Positions 1 to 11,075 of a stretch of DNA of 64,000 bases are shown in pieces. The position numbers and the translations under genes were made by a program. Position 1 is the stretch's first letter. Each line of letters starts with the position of its first letter. The stretch comes from Acanthochromis polyacanthus (lineage: Eukaryota > Chordata > Actinopteri > Pomacentridae), in contig NC_067127.1 of NCBI RefSeq assembly GCF_021347895.1, forward strand, positions 11,628,984-11,692,983. Direction: 5' to 3'. The notes under the pieces are model-generated. The model was not told the origin of the DNA. It did not search any database and saw only the letters and a program-made list of their open reading frames with translations.

Positions 1-347
1 TGAGTGAGATAGCATAGGCAGTATAGCTCAGTGGGTGAGTGAGATAGGCATCGGGAGTATAGCTCAGTGAGTGAGACAGGCATCGGGAGTACAGCTCAGT
101 GGGTGAGTGAGATAGGCATCGGAGTATAGCTCAGTGGGGAGAGTGACTGGCTGGCACCTGGGAGGCCGGGGTTCGATTCCGGGTGAGTGAGATAGGTATC
201 GGGAGAATACGAGTAAGTGAGATCGGCCATAGGGAATATAGCTCAGTGGGTGTGTGAGAAAGGCATCGGAGTATCGCTCAGTGAGTGAGATAGCATCGGG
301 AGTATAGCTAACTGAGTGAGTGAGATAGGCATAGGGAGTATAGCTCA

Positions 348-2489
348 GTGGGTAGAGTGACTGGCTGGGACCTAGGAGGCCGTGGTTCGATTCCAGGTGT
401 GAGTGAGATAGGTATAGGGAGAATAGGAGTGAGTGAGATCAGCATAGGGAGTATAGCTCAGTGGGTGAGTGAGATAGGCATCGGGAGTATAGCTAACTGG
501 GTGAGTGAGAAAGGCATAGGGAGTACATCTCAGTGGGTGAGTGAGATCGGCATCGGGGAGTATCGCTCAGTGAGTGAGATAGGCATCGGGAGTACAGCTC
601 AGTGGGTGAGTGAGATAGGCATCGGGAGTCATGCTAACTGAGTGAGTGAGATAGGCATAGGGAGTATAGCTCAGTGGGTAGAGTGACTGGCTGGCACCTG
701 GGAGGCCGGGGTTCGATTCCAGGTGTGAGTGAGATAGGTATAGGAGAGTAGGAGTGAGTGAGATCGGCATAGGGAGTATAACTCAGTGGGTGAGTGAGAT
801 CGGCATAGGGAGTATAGCTCAGTGGATGAGTGAGATCGGCATCGGAGTATAGCTCAGTGAGTGAGATAGGCATCGGGAGTATAGCTAACTGAGTGAGTGA
901 GAAAGACATAGGGAGTATAACTCAGTGGGTAGAGTGACTGGCTGGCACCTGGGAGGCCGGGGTTCGATTCCAGGTGTGAGTGAGGTAGGTATAGGGAGAA
1001 TAGGAGTGAGAGAGATAGGCATGGGGAGTATAGCTAACTGAGTGAGTGAGATAGGCATAGGGAGTATAGCTCAGTGGGTAGAGTGACTGGCTGGCACCTG
1101 GGAGGCCGGGGTTCGATTCAGGTGTGAGTGAGATAGGTATAGGGAGAGTAGGAGTGAGTGAGATCGGCATAGGGAGTATAACTCAGTGGGTGAGTGAGAT
1201 CGGCAGAGGGAGTAAAGCTCAGTGGGTGAGTGAGATAGGCATAGGGAGTATAGCTCAGTGGGCAGAGTGACTGGCTGGCACCTGGGAGGCCGGGGTTCGA
1301 TTCCAGGTGTGAGTGAAATAGGTAAAGGGAGAATAGGAGTGAGTGAGATCGGCATAGGGAGTATAGCTCAGTGGGTGAGTGAGATAGGCATCGGGAGTAT
1401 AGCAAACTGGGTGAGTGAGATCGGCATCGGGAGAATAGCTAACTGGGTGAGTGAGACAGGCACAGGGAGTACAGCTCAGTGGGTGAGTGAGAGAGGCATC
1501 GGGAGTATAGCTAACTGAGTGAGTGAGTGAGATAGGCATAGGGAGAATAGCTCAGTGGGAAGAGTGACTGGCTGGCACCTGGGAGGCCGGGGTTCGATTC
1601 CAGGTGTGAGTGAGATAGGTATAGGGAGAAAAGGAGTGAGTGAGATCGGGATAGGGAGTATAGCTCAGTGGGTGAGTGAGATAGGCATCGGGAGTATAAT
1701 TAACTGGGTGAGTGAGATAGGCATAGGGAGTATCGCTCAGTGAGTGAGATAGGCATCGGGAGTATAGCCAACTGAGTGAGTGAGATAGGCATAGGCAGTA
1801 TAGCTCAGTGGGTGAGTGAGATAGGCATCGGGAGTATAGCTCAGTGAGTGAGATAGGCATCGGGAGTACAGCTCAGTGGGTGAGTGAGATAGGCATCGGG
1901 AGTATAGCTAACTGAGTGAATGAGATTGGCATAGGGAGTATAGCTCAGTGGGGAGAGTGACTGGCTGGCACCTGGGAGGCCGGGGTTCGATTCCAGGTGT
2001 GAGTGAGATAGGTATAGGGAGAATAGGAGTGAGTGAGATCGGCAAAGTGAGTATAGCTCAGTGGGTGAGTGAGATAGGCATAGGGAGTACAGCTCAGTGG
2101 GTGAGTGAGATAGGCATCGGGAGTATAGCTCAGTGAGTGAGATAGGCATCGGGAGTACAGCTCAGTGGGTGAGTGAGATAGGCATCGGGAGTATAGCTAA
2201 CTGAGTGAATAAGATTGGCATAGGGAGTATAGCTCAGTGGGGAGAGTGACTGGCTGGCACCTGGGAGGCCGGGGTTCGATTCCAGGTGTGAGTGAGATAG
2301 GTATCGCGAGAATAGGAGTGAGTGAGATCGGCATAGGGAGTATAGCTCAGTGGATGAGTGAGATCGGCATCGGGAGTATAGCTCAGTGAGTGAGACAGGC
2401 ATCGGGAGTACAGCTCAGTGGGTGAGTGAGATAGGCATCGGGAGTATAGCTAACTGAGTGAGTGAGATAGGCATAGGGAGTATAGCTCA
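348..2489 (+). repeat. Higher-order repeat unit 1 of array A
   Basis: The unit is defined by a rare cassette variant (ggctgggacctaggagg instead of ggctggcacctgggagg) that opens it. It contains about eight full cassettes with fixed numbers of short modules between them. The order and private variants of these cassettes recur in the next unit at an offset of about 2142 bp. For example, the cassette with leader gtaaagggagaatag near 1320 recurs near 3462. This is the longest of the three units, so it may be closest to the ancestral form. Confidence 0.8.
660..731 (+). pseudogene. Representative tRNA-like cassette of array A
   Basis: This copy illustrates the full cassette. The A box spans 667-677 and the B box 710-720. 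Laid on the tRNA scheme, the D loop is of normal length with GG in place. The anticodon stem forms four of five pairs counting wobbles, and the seven-base loop is CTGGCAC, with T at position 33 and GGC (alanine) in the anticodon place. The T stem pairs at only three of five positions, the variable loop is one base short, and I see no complementary acceptor stem. It is therefore a tRNA-derived promoter-like relic, not a working tRNA gene. An alanine origin is an inference from this loop alone. Confidence 0.7.
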
Positions 2490-4377
2490 GTGGGTAGAGT
2501 GACTGGCTGGGACCTAGGAGGCCGTGGTTCGATTCCAGGTGTGAGTGAGATAGGTATAGGGAGAATAGGAGTGAGTGAGATCAGCATAGGGAGTATAGCT
2601 CAGTGGGTGAGTGAGATAGGCATCGGGAGTATAGCTAACTGGGTGAGTGAGAAAGGCATAGGAGTACATCTCAGTGGGTGAGTGAGATCGGCATCGGGAG
2701 TATCGCTCAGTGAGTGAGATAGGCATCGGGAGTACAGCTCAGTGGGTGAGTGAGATAGGCATCGGGAGTCATGCTAACTGAGTGAGTGAGATAGGCATAG
2801 GGAGTATAGCTCAGTGGGTAGAGTGACTGGCTGGCACCTGGGAGGCCGGGGTTCGATTCCAGGTGTGAGTGAGATAGGTATAGGGAGAGTAGGAGTGAGT
2901 GAGATCGGCATAGGGAGTATAACTCAGTGGGTGAGTGAGATCGGCATAGGGAGTATAGCTCAGTGGATGAGTGAGATCGGCATCGGGAGTATAGCTCAGT
3001 GAGTGAGATAGGCATCGGGAGTATAGCTAACTGAGTGAGTGAGAAAGACATAGGGAGTATAACTCAGTGGGTAGAGTGACTGGCTGGCACCTGGGAGGCC
3101 GGGGTTCGATTCCAGGTGTGAGTGAGGTAGGTATAGGGAGAATAGGAGTGAGAGAGATAGGCATGGGGAGTATAGCTAACTGAGTGAGTGAGATAGGCAT
3201 AGGGAGTATAGCTCAGTGGGTAGAGTGACTGGCTGGCACCTGGGAGGCCGGGGTTCGATTCCAGGTGTGAGTGAGATAGGTATAGGGAGAGTAGGAGTGA
3301 GTGAGATCGGCATAGGGAGTATAACTCAGTGGGTGAGTGAGATCGGCAGAGGGAGTAAAGCTCAGTGGGTGAGTGAGATAGGCATAGGGAGTATAGCTCA
3401 GTGGGCAGAGTGACTGGCTGGCACCTGGGAGGCCGGGGTTCGATTCCAGGTGTGAGTGAAATAGGTAAAGGGAGAATAGGAGTGAGTGAGATCGGCATAG
3501 GGAGTATAGCTCAGTGGGTGAGTGAGATAGGCATCGGGAGTATAGCAAACTGGGTGAGTGAGATCGGCATCGGGAGAATAGCTAACTGGGTGAGTGAGAC
3601 AGGCACAGGGAGTACAGCTCAGTGGGTGAGTGAGAGAGGCATCGGGAGTATAGCTAACTGAGTGAGTGAGATAGGCATAGGGAGTATAGCTCAGTGGGAA
3701 GAGTGACTGGCTGGCACCTGGGAGGCCGGGGTTCGATTCCAGGTGTGAGTGAGATCGGCATAGGGAGTATAGCTCAGTGGGTGAGTGAGATAGGCATCGG
3801 GAGTATAGTTAACTGGGTGAGTGAGATAGGCATAGGGAGTATCGCTCAGTGAGTGAGATAGGCATCGGGAGTATAGCCAACTGAGTGAGTGAGATAGGCA
3901 TCGGGAGTATAGCTCAGTGAGTGAGATAGGCATCGGGAGTACAGCTCAGTGGGTGAGTGAGATAGGCATCGGGAGTATAGTTAACTGGGTGAGTGAGATA
4001 GGCATAGGGAGTATCGCTCAGTGAGTGAGATAGGCATCGGGAGTATAGCCAACTGAGTGAGTGAGATAGGCATCGGGAGTACAGCTCAGTGGGTGAGTGA
4101 GATAGGCATCGGGAGTATAGCTAACTGAGTGAATGAGATTGGCATAGGGAGTATAGCTCAGTGGGGAGAGTGACTGGCTGGCACCTGGGAGGCCGGGGTT
4201 CGATTCCAGGTGTGAGTGAGATAGGTATCGGGAGAATAGGAGTGAGTGAGATCGGCATAGGGAATATAGCTCAGTGGGTGTGTGAGAAAGGCATCGGGAG
4301 TATCGCTCAGTGAGTGAGATAGGCATCGGGAGTATAGCTAACTGAGTGAGTGAGATAGGCATAGGGAGTATAGCTCA
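2490..4377 (+). repeat. Higher-order repeat unit 2 of array A
   Basis: The unit starts with the same diagnostic cassette variant as the one at 348 and follows the same order, but is about 254 bp shorter. Cassettes at 2814 and 3216 recur 1889 bp later at 4703 and 5105. The near-identity over long stretches, including private substitutions, points to recent segmental duplication or unequal exchange and not to independent module growth. Confidence 0.8.
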
Positions 4378-5691
4378 GTGGGTAGAGTGACTGGCTGGGA
4401 CCTAGGAGGCCGGGGTTCGATTCCAGGTGTGAGTGAGATAGGTATAGGGAGAATAGGAGTGAGTGAGATCAGCATAGGGAGTATAGCTCAGTGGGTGAGT
4501 GAGATAGGCATCGGAAGTATAGCTAACTGGGTGAGTGAGAAAGGCATAGGGAGTACATCTCAGTGGGTGAGTGAGATCGGCATCGGGAGTATCGCTCAGT
4601 GAGTGAGATAGGCATCGGGAGTACAGCTCAGTGGGTGAGTGAGATAGGCATCGGGAGTCATGCTAACTGAGTGAGTGAGATAGGCATAGGGAGTATAGCT
4701 CAGTGCGTAGAGTGACTGGCTGGCACCTGGGAGGCCGGGGTTCGATTCCAGGTGTGAGTGAGATAGGTATAGGGAGAGTAGGAGTGAGTGAGATCGGCAT
4801 AGGGAGTATAACTCAGTGGGTGAGTGAGATCGGCATAGGGAGTATAGCTCAGTGGATGAGTGAGATCGGCATCGGGAGTATAGCTCAGTGAGTGAGATAG
4901 GCATCGGGAGTATAGCTAACTGAGTGAGTGAGAAAGGCATAGGGACTATAACTCAGTGGGTAGAGTGACTGGCTGGCACCTGGGAGGCCGGGGTTCGATT
5001 CCAGGTGTGAGTGAGGTAGGTATAGGGAGAATAGGAGTGAGAGAGATAGGCATGGGGAGTATAGCTAACTGAGTGAGTGAGATAGGCATAGGGAGTATAG
5101 CTCAGTGGGTAGAGTGACTGGCTGGCCCCTGGGAGGCCGGGGTTCGATTCCAGGTGTGAGTGAGATAGGTATAGGGAGAGTAGGAGTGAGTGAGATCGGC
5201 ATAGGGAGTATAACTCAGTGGGTGAGTGAGATCGGCAGAGGGAGTAAAGCTCAGTGGGTGAGTGAGATAGGCATAGGGAGTATAGCTCAGTGGGCAGAGT
5301 GACTGGCTGGCACCTGGGAGGCCGGGGTTCAATTCCAGGTGTGAGTGAAATAGGTAAAGGGTGAATAGGAGTGAGTGAGATCGGCATAGGGAGTATAGCT
5401 CAGTGGGTGAGTGAGATAGGCATCGGGAGTATAGCTCAGTGAGTGAATGAGATTGGCATAGGGAGTATAGCTCAGTGGGGAGAGTGACTGGCTGGCACCT
5501 GGGAGGCCGGGGTTCGATTCCAGGTGTGAGTGAGATAGGTATCGGGAGAATAGGAGTGAGTGAGATCGGCATAGGGAATATAGCTCAGTGGGTGTGTGAG
5601 AAAGGCATCGGGAGTTTCGCTCAGTGAGTGAGATAGGCATCGGGAGTATAGCTAACTGAGTGAGTGAGATAGGCATAGGGAGTATAGCTCA
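4378..5691 (+). repeat. Higher-order repeat unit 3 of array A, shortened
   Basis: The diagnostic cassette at 4378 opens the unit, and the next copy of it is at 5692, giving about 1314 bp. The later part of the longer units is missing: after the cassette near 5326 the sequence jumps to the segment that normally closes the unit. A fourth start at 5692 follows the pattern only to about 5940 before the order changes. Confidence 0.75.
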
Positions 5692-7249
5692 GTGGGTAGA
5701 GTGACTGGCTGGGACCTAGGAGGCCGGGGTTCGATTCCAGGTGTGAGTGAGATAGGTATAGGGAGAATAGGAGTGAGTGAGATCAGCATCGGGAGTATAG
5801 CTCAGTGGGTGAGTGAGATAGGCATCGGGAGTATAGCTAACTGGGTGAGTGAGAAAGGCATAGGGAGTACATCTCAGTGGGTGAGTGAGATCGGCATCGG
5901 GAGTATCGCTCAGTGAGTGAGATAGGCATCGGGAGTACAGCTCAGTGGGTGAGTGAGATAGGCATCGGGAGTATAGCTAACTGGGTGAGTGAGATAGGCA
6001 TCGGGAGTACAGCTCAGTGGGTGAGTGAGATAGGCATCGGGAGGATAGCTAACTGAGTGAGTGAGATAGGCATCGGGAGGATAGCTCAGTGGGTAGAGTG
6101 ACTGGCTGGCACCTGGGAGGCCGGGGTTCGATTCCAGGTGTGAGTGAGATAGATATAGGGAGAATAGGAGTGAGTGAGATCGGCATTGGGAGTATAGCTC
6201 AGTGGGTGAGTGAGATAGGCATCGGGAGTATAGCTAACTGGGTGAGTGAGATCGGCATCGGGAGTATAGCTAACTGAGTGAGTGAGATCGGCATCGGGAG
6301 TACAGCTCAGTGAGTGAGATAGGCATCGGGAGTACAGCTCAGTGGGTGAGTGAGATCGGCATCAGGAGTATATCTAACTGGGTGAGATAGGCATCGGGAG
6401 TATAGCTAACTGAGTGAGTGAGATAGGCATCGGGAGTATAGCTATCTGAGTGAGTGAGATAGGCATAGGGAGTATAGCTCAGTGGGTGAGTGAGATAGGC
6501 ATCGGGAGTATAGCTAACTGGGTGAGTGAGATAGGCGTAGGGAGAATCGCTCAGTGGGTAGAGTGACTGGCTGGCACCTGGGAGGCCGGGGTTCGATTCC
6601 AGGTGTGAGTGAGATCGGCATCGGGAGTATAGCTCAGTGAGTGAGATAGGCATCGGGAGTATAGCTAACTGAGTGAGTGAGATAGGCATAGGGAGTATAG
6701 CTCAGTGGGTAGAGTGACTGGCTGGCACCTGGGAGGCCGGGGTTCGATTTCAGGTGTGAGTGAGATAGGTATAGGGAGAATAGGAGTGAGTGAGATCGGC
6801 ATCGGGAGTATAGCTCAGTGAGTGAGATAGGCATCGGGAGTACAGCTCAGTGGGTGAGTGAGATAGGCATCGGGAGTATAGCTAACTGGGTGAGTGAGAT
6901 AGGCATAGGGAGAATAGCTCAGTGGGTAGAGTGACTGGCTGGCACCTGGGAGGCCGGGGTTCGATTCCAGGTGTGAGTGAGATCGGCATAGGGATTATAG
7001 CTCGGTGGGTGGGTGAGTGAGATAGGCATAGGGAGAATAGGAGTGAGTGAGATCGGCATAGGGAGTATTGCTCGTGGGTGGGTGAGATAGGCATCGGGAA
7101 TATAGCTAACTGGGTGAGTGAGATAGGCATAGGGAGTACAGGAGTGAGTGATCTCTGAGTGAGATCGGCATAGGGAGTATAGCTCAGTGGGTAGAGTGGC
7201 TGGCTGGCACCCAGGACGCTGGGGTTCGATTCCAGGTGTGAGTGAGTGA

Positions 7250-10200
7250 ATGAGATAGGCATAGGGTGGTATAGCTGGGGAAGAGAGTGAGATCGGCATA
7301 GGGTGGTATCGCTCAGGGGGAAGAGTGAGTGAGATAGGCATCGGGAGAATAGGAGTGAGTGAAATCGGCATAGGGAGTATAGCTCCGTGGGTGAGTGAGA
7401 TAGGCATCGGGAGTATAGCTAACTGGCTGAGTGAGATAGGCATGAGGAGTATAGCTCGGTGAGTGAGTGAGACAGGCATAGGGAGAATAGGAGTGAGTGA
7501 CATCGGCAGACGGAGTACAGCTCAGTGGGGTGAGTGAGACAGGCATCGGGAGTATAGCTAACTGGGTGAGTGAGATAGGCAAAGGGAATATAGCTCAGTG
7601 GGTAGAGTGACTGGCTGGCACCTGGGAGGCCGGGTTCGATTCCAGGTGTGAGTGAGATAGTGAGTACAGGAGTGAGTGAGATAGGCATCGGGAGTATAGC
7701 TCGGTGGGTGGGTGGGTGAGTGAGATCGGCATAGGGAGTATAACTCAGTGGGTGAGTGAGATAGGCATAGGGAGAATCGGAGTGAGTGAGATCTTCATTG
7801 GGAGTATAGCTCAGTGGGTGAGTGAGATAGGCATCGGGAGTATAGCTAACTAGATGAGTGAGATAGGCATCGGGAGTATAGCTCAGTGGGTAGAGTGGCT
7901 GGCTGGCACCCGGGAGGCCGGGGTTCAATTCCAGGTGTGAGTGAGATAGTGAGTACAGGAGTGAGTGAGATAGGCATGGGGAGTATAGCTCGGTGAGTGA
8001 GTGAGATAGGCATAGGGAGAATAGGAGTGAGTGAGATCGGCATAGGGAGTATAGCTCGGTGGGTGGGTGAGATAAGCATCGGGAGTATAGCTCACTGGGT
8101 GAGTGAGATAGGCATAGGGAATACAGGAGTGAGTGACATAGGCATAGGGAGTATAGCTCGGTGGGTGGGTGAGTGAGATAGGCATAGGGAGTACAGGAGT
8201 GAGTGAGATAGGCATCGGGAGTATTGCTCGGTGGGTGGGTGAGTGAGATCGGCAGAGGGAGAATAGGAGTGAGTGAGATCGGCATAGGGAGTATAGCTCA
8301 GTGGGTGAGTGAGACAGGCATCGGGAGTATAGCTAACTGGCTGAGTGAGATAGGCATGGGGAGTATAGCTCGGTGAGTGAGTGAGACAGGCATAGGGAGA
8401 ATAGGAGTGAGTGACATCGGCAGACGGAGTACAGCTCAGTGGGTGAGTGAGACAGGCATAGGGAGAATCGGAGTGAGTGAGATCTTCATTGGGAGTATAG
8501 CTCAGTGGGTGAGTGAGATAGGCATCGGGAGTATAGCTAACTAGATGAGTGAGATCGGCATCGGGAGTATAGGAGTGAGTGAGATCGGCACAAGGAGTAT
8601 CGCTCAGTGGGTGAGTGAGATAGGCATCGGGAGTATAGCTCAGTGGGTAGAGTGGCTGGCTGGCACCCGGGAGGCCGGGGTTCAATTCCAGGTGTGAGTG
8701 AGATAGTGAGTACAGGAGTGAGTGAGATAGGCATGGGGAGTATAGCTCGGTGAGTGAGTGAGATAGGCATAGGGAGAATAGGAGTGAGTGAGATCGGCAT
8801 AGGGAGTATAGCTCGGTGGGTGGGTGAGATAGGCATCGGGAGTATAGCTCACTGGGTGAGTGAGATAGGCATAGGGAATACAGGAGTGAGTGACATAGGC
8901 ATAGGGAGTATAGCTCGGTGGGTGGGTGAGTGAGATAGGCATAGGGAGAAGAGGAGTGAGTGAGATCGGCATATGGAGTATAGCTGACTGGGTGAGTGAG
9001 ATTGGCATAGGGAGTATAGCTCAGTGGGCAGAGTGACTGGCTGGCACCCGGGAGGCCGGGGTTCGATTCCAGGTGTGAGTGAGATAGTGAGTCCAGGAGT
9101 GAGTGAGATAGGCATCGGGAGTATAGCTTAGTGGGTGAGTGAGATAGGCATCGGGAGTATAGCTCAGTGGGCAGAGTGGCTGGCTGGCACCCGGAAGGCC
9201 GGGGTTCGATTCCAGGTGTGAGTGAGATAGGCATAGGGAGTACAGGAGTGAGTGAGATAGGCATCGGGAGTATAGCTCGGTGGGTGGGTGAGTGAGATCG
9301 GCAGAGGGAGAATAGGAGTGAGTGAGATCGGCATAGGGAGTATAGCTCAGTGGGTGAGTGAGACAGGCATCGGGAGTATAGCTAACTGGCTGAGTGAGAT
9401 AGGCATGGGGAGTATAGCTCGGTGAGTGAGTGAGACAGGCATAGGGAGAATAGGAGTGAGTGACATCGGCAGACGGAGTACAGCTCAGTGGGTGAGTGAG
9501 ACAGGCATCGGGAGTATAGCTAACTGGGTGAGTGAGATAGGCAAAGGGAATATAGCTCAGTGGGTAGAGTGACTGGCTGGCACCTGGGAGGCCGGGGTTC
9601 GATTCCAGGTGTGAGTGAGATAGTGAGTACAGGAGTGAGTGAGATAGGCATCGGGAGTATAGCTCGGTGGGTGGGTGAGTGAGTGAGATAGGCATAGGGA
9701 GAAGAGGAGTGAGTGAGATCGGCATATGGAGTATAGCTCAGTGGGTAGAGTGGCTGGCTGGCACCCGGGAGGCCGGGGTTCGATTCCAGGTGTGAGTGAG
9801 ATCGGCATAGGGAGAATAGGAGTGAGTGAGATCGGCACAGGGAGTATAACTCAGTGGGTGAGTGAGATAGGCATAGGGAGAATCGGAGTGAGTGAGATCT
9901 TCATTGGGAGTATAGCTCAGTGGGTGAGTGAGATAGGCATCGGGAGTATAGCTCAGTGGGTAGAGTGGCTGGCTGGCACCCGGGAGGCCGGGGTTCGATT
10001 CCAGGTGTGAGTGAGATAGTGAGTACAGGAGTGAGTGAGATAGGCATGGGGAGTATAGCTCGGTGAGTGAGTGAGATAGGCATAGGGAGAATAGGAGTGA
10101 GTGAGATCGGCATAGGGAGTATAGCTCGGTGGGTGGGTGAGATAGGCATCGGGAGTATAGCTCACTGGGTGAGTGAGATAGGCATAGGGAATACAGGAGT

Positions 10201-10659
10201 GAGTGACATAGGCATAGGGAGTATAGCTCGGTGGGTGGGTGAGATAGGCATCGCGAGTATAGCTCACTGGGTGAGTGAGATAGGCATAGGGAGTACAGGA
10301 GTGAGTGAGATAGGCATAGGGAGTATAGCTCGGTGGGTGGGTGAGATAGGCATCGGGAGTATAGCTCACTGGGTGAGTGAGATAGGCATAGGGAGTACAG
10401 GAGTGAGTGAGATAGGCATCGGGAGTATAGCTCGGTGGGTGGGTGAGTGAGATCGGCAGAGGGAGAATAGGAGTGAGTGAGATCGGCATAGGGAGTATAG
10501 CTCAGTGGGTAGAGTGGCTGGCTGGCACCCGAGAGGCCGGGATTCGATTCCAGGTATGAGTGAGATAGGCATAGGGAGAATAGGAATGAGAGAGATCGGC
10601 ATAGGGAGTATAGCTCAGTGGGTGAGTGAGATAGGCATAGGGAGTATCGCTCGCTCGGT
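7250..10659 (+). repeat. Distal part of array A with a second module mix
   Basis: Here 30-bp modules (leader plus gagaatag, no A box) alternate with A-box modules reading tagctcggtgggtgggtga. A diagnostic segment with catcggcagacggag recurs at 7501, 8414 and 9463. A diagnostic segment with gatcttcattgggag recurs near 7790, 8481 and 9897. Cassettes here carry cacccgggagg where the first 6 kb has cacctgggagg. Local higher-order periods of roughly 0.7-1.4 kb are visible but less regular than in the first 6 kb. Confidence 0.75.
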
Positions 10660-10671
10660 CGGTTGGTGGGA

Positions 10672-11068
10672 ACCCTATGCCTCTCTCACTCACTCTTCCC
10701 ACTGAGGTATCCCACCCTATGCTTTTCTCACTCTACCCATTGAGCTATGCCACCCTATGCCTATCTCACTCACTCACTCTACCCACTCTACCCATTGAGC
10801 TATACCACCCTATGTCTATCTCACTCACTCTTCCCACTGAGCTATACCACCCTATGCCTGTCTCACTCACTCTACCCACTCAGCTATACCACCCTATGCC
10901 TATCTCCCTCACACCTGGAATCGAACCCCAGCCTCCTGGGTGCCAGCCCGCCACTGTACCCACTGAGCTATACCACCCTATGTCTGTCTCACTCACTCTA
11001 CCCACAGAGCTATACCACCCTATGCCTATCTCATTCACTCACTCACACCTGGAATCGAACCCCAATCA
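10672..11068 (-). repeat. Inverted segment of the tRNA-like satellite, B subfamily
   Basis: The same cassette appears in reverse orientation: A boxes read ctgagcta on the plus strand, and two reversed B boxes (ggaatcgaacccc) lie near 10,918 and 11,050. The modules read taccaccctatg, the reverse of the gggtggta form of array B, not the gggagta form of array A. This piece therefore belongs to the sister subfamily. It ends abruptly at a Tc1/mariner remnant. Confidence 0.85.
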
Positions 11069-11075
11069 TCCTCAA

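Larger units (their letters stand above)
1..10659 (+). repeat. tRNA-derived tandem satellite, array A
   Basis: The whole stretch is a head-to-tail array of one cassette and its truncated forms. A full cassette has a short leader (gagtgagataggcatagg), an A box (TAGCTCAGTGG), an anticodon-like segment, and a B box (GGTTCGATTCC). I count about 37 B-box-bearing cassettes by eye, the first near 171 and the last near 541 bp into the 10,000s. In the copies I measured the A and B boxes start 43 bp apart, as in real tRNA genes. Between full cassettes lie 36-bp modules with leader plus A box only, and from about 7 kb also 30-bp modules without an A box. The array enters from the left edge of the window, so its true start is outside. 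It is a satellite descended from a tRNA gene or tRNA-headed SINE. Whether it is transcribed cannot be told from sequence. Confidence 0.93.

Noticed and set aside
348..641. Plus-strand frames beginning MGRVTGW and repeating SEIGIGSIAQW
   Set aside because: The start is the anticodon region of each cassette and the frame recurs at every cassette; it is a repeat artefact.
8092..9264. Long minus-strand frame of about 390 codons with MPISLT/SYTPYAYLTH repeats
   Set aside because: It lies wholly inside the tRNA-like satellite, other frames on both strands are also open, and openness follows from 30- and 36-bp modules without stops. No signal peptide, domain or splice context.
1..10659. CRISPR-like array
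   Set aside because: Units are contiguous with no unique spacers, and the context is vertebrate nuclear DNA.
1..11068. Cluster of functional tRNA genes
   Set aside because: Box elements are intact but acceptor stems do not pair and T stems are broken, so cloverleaf folding fails in the copies I checked.
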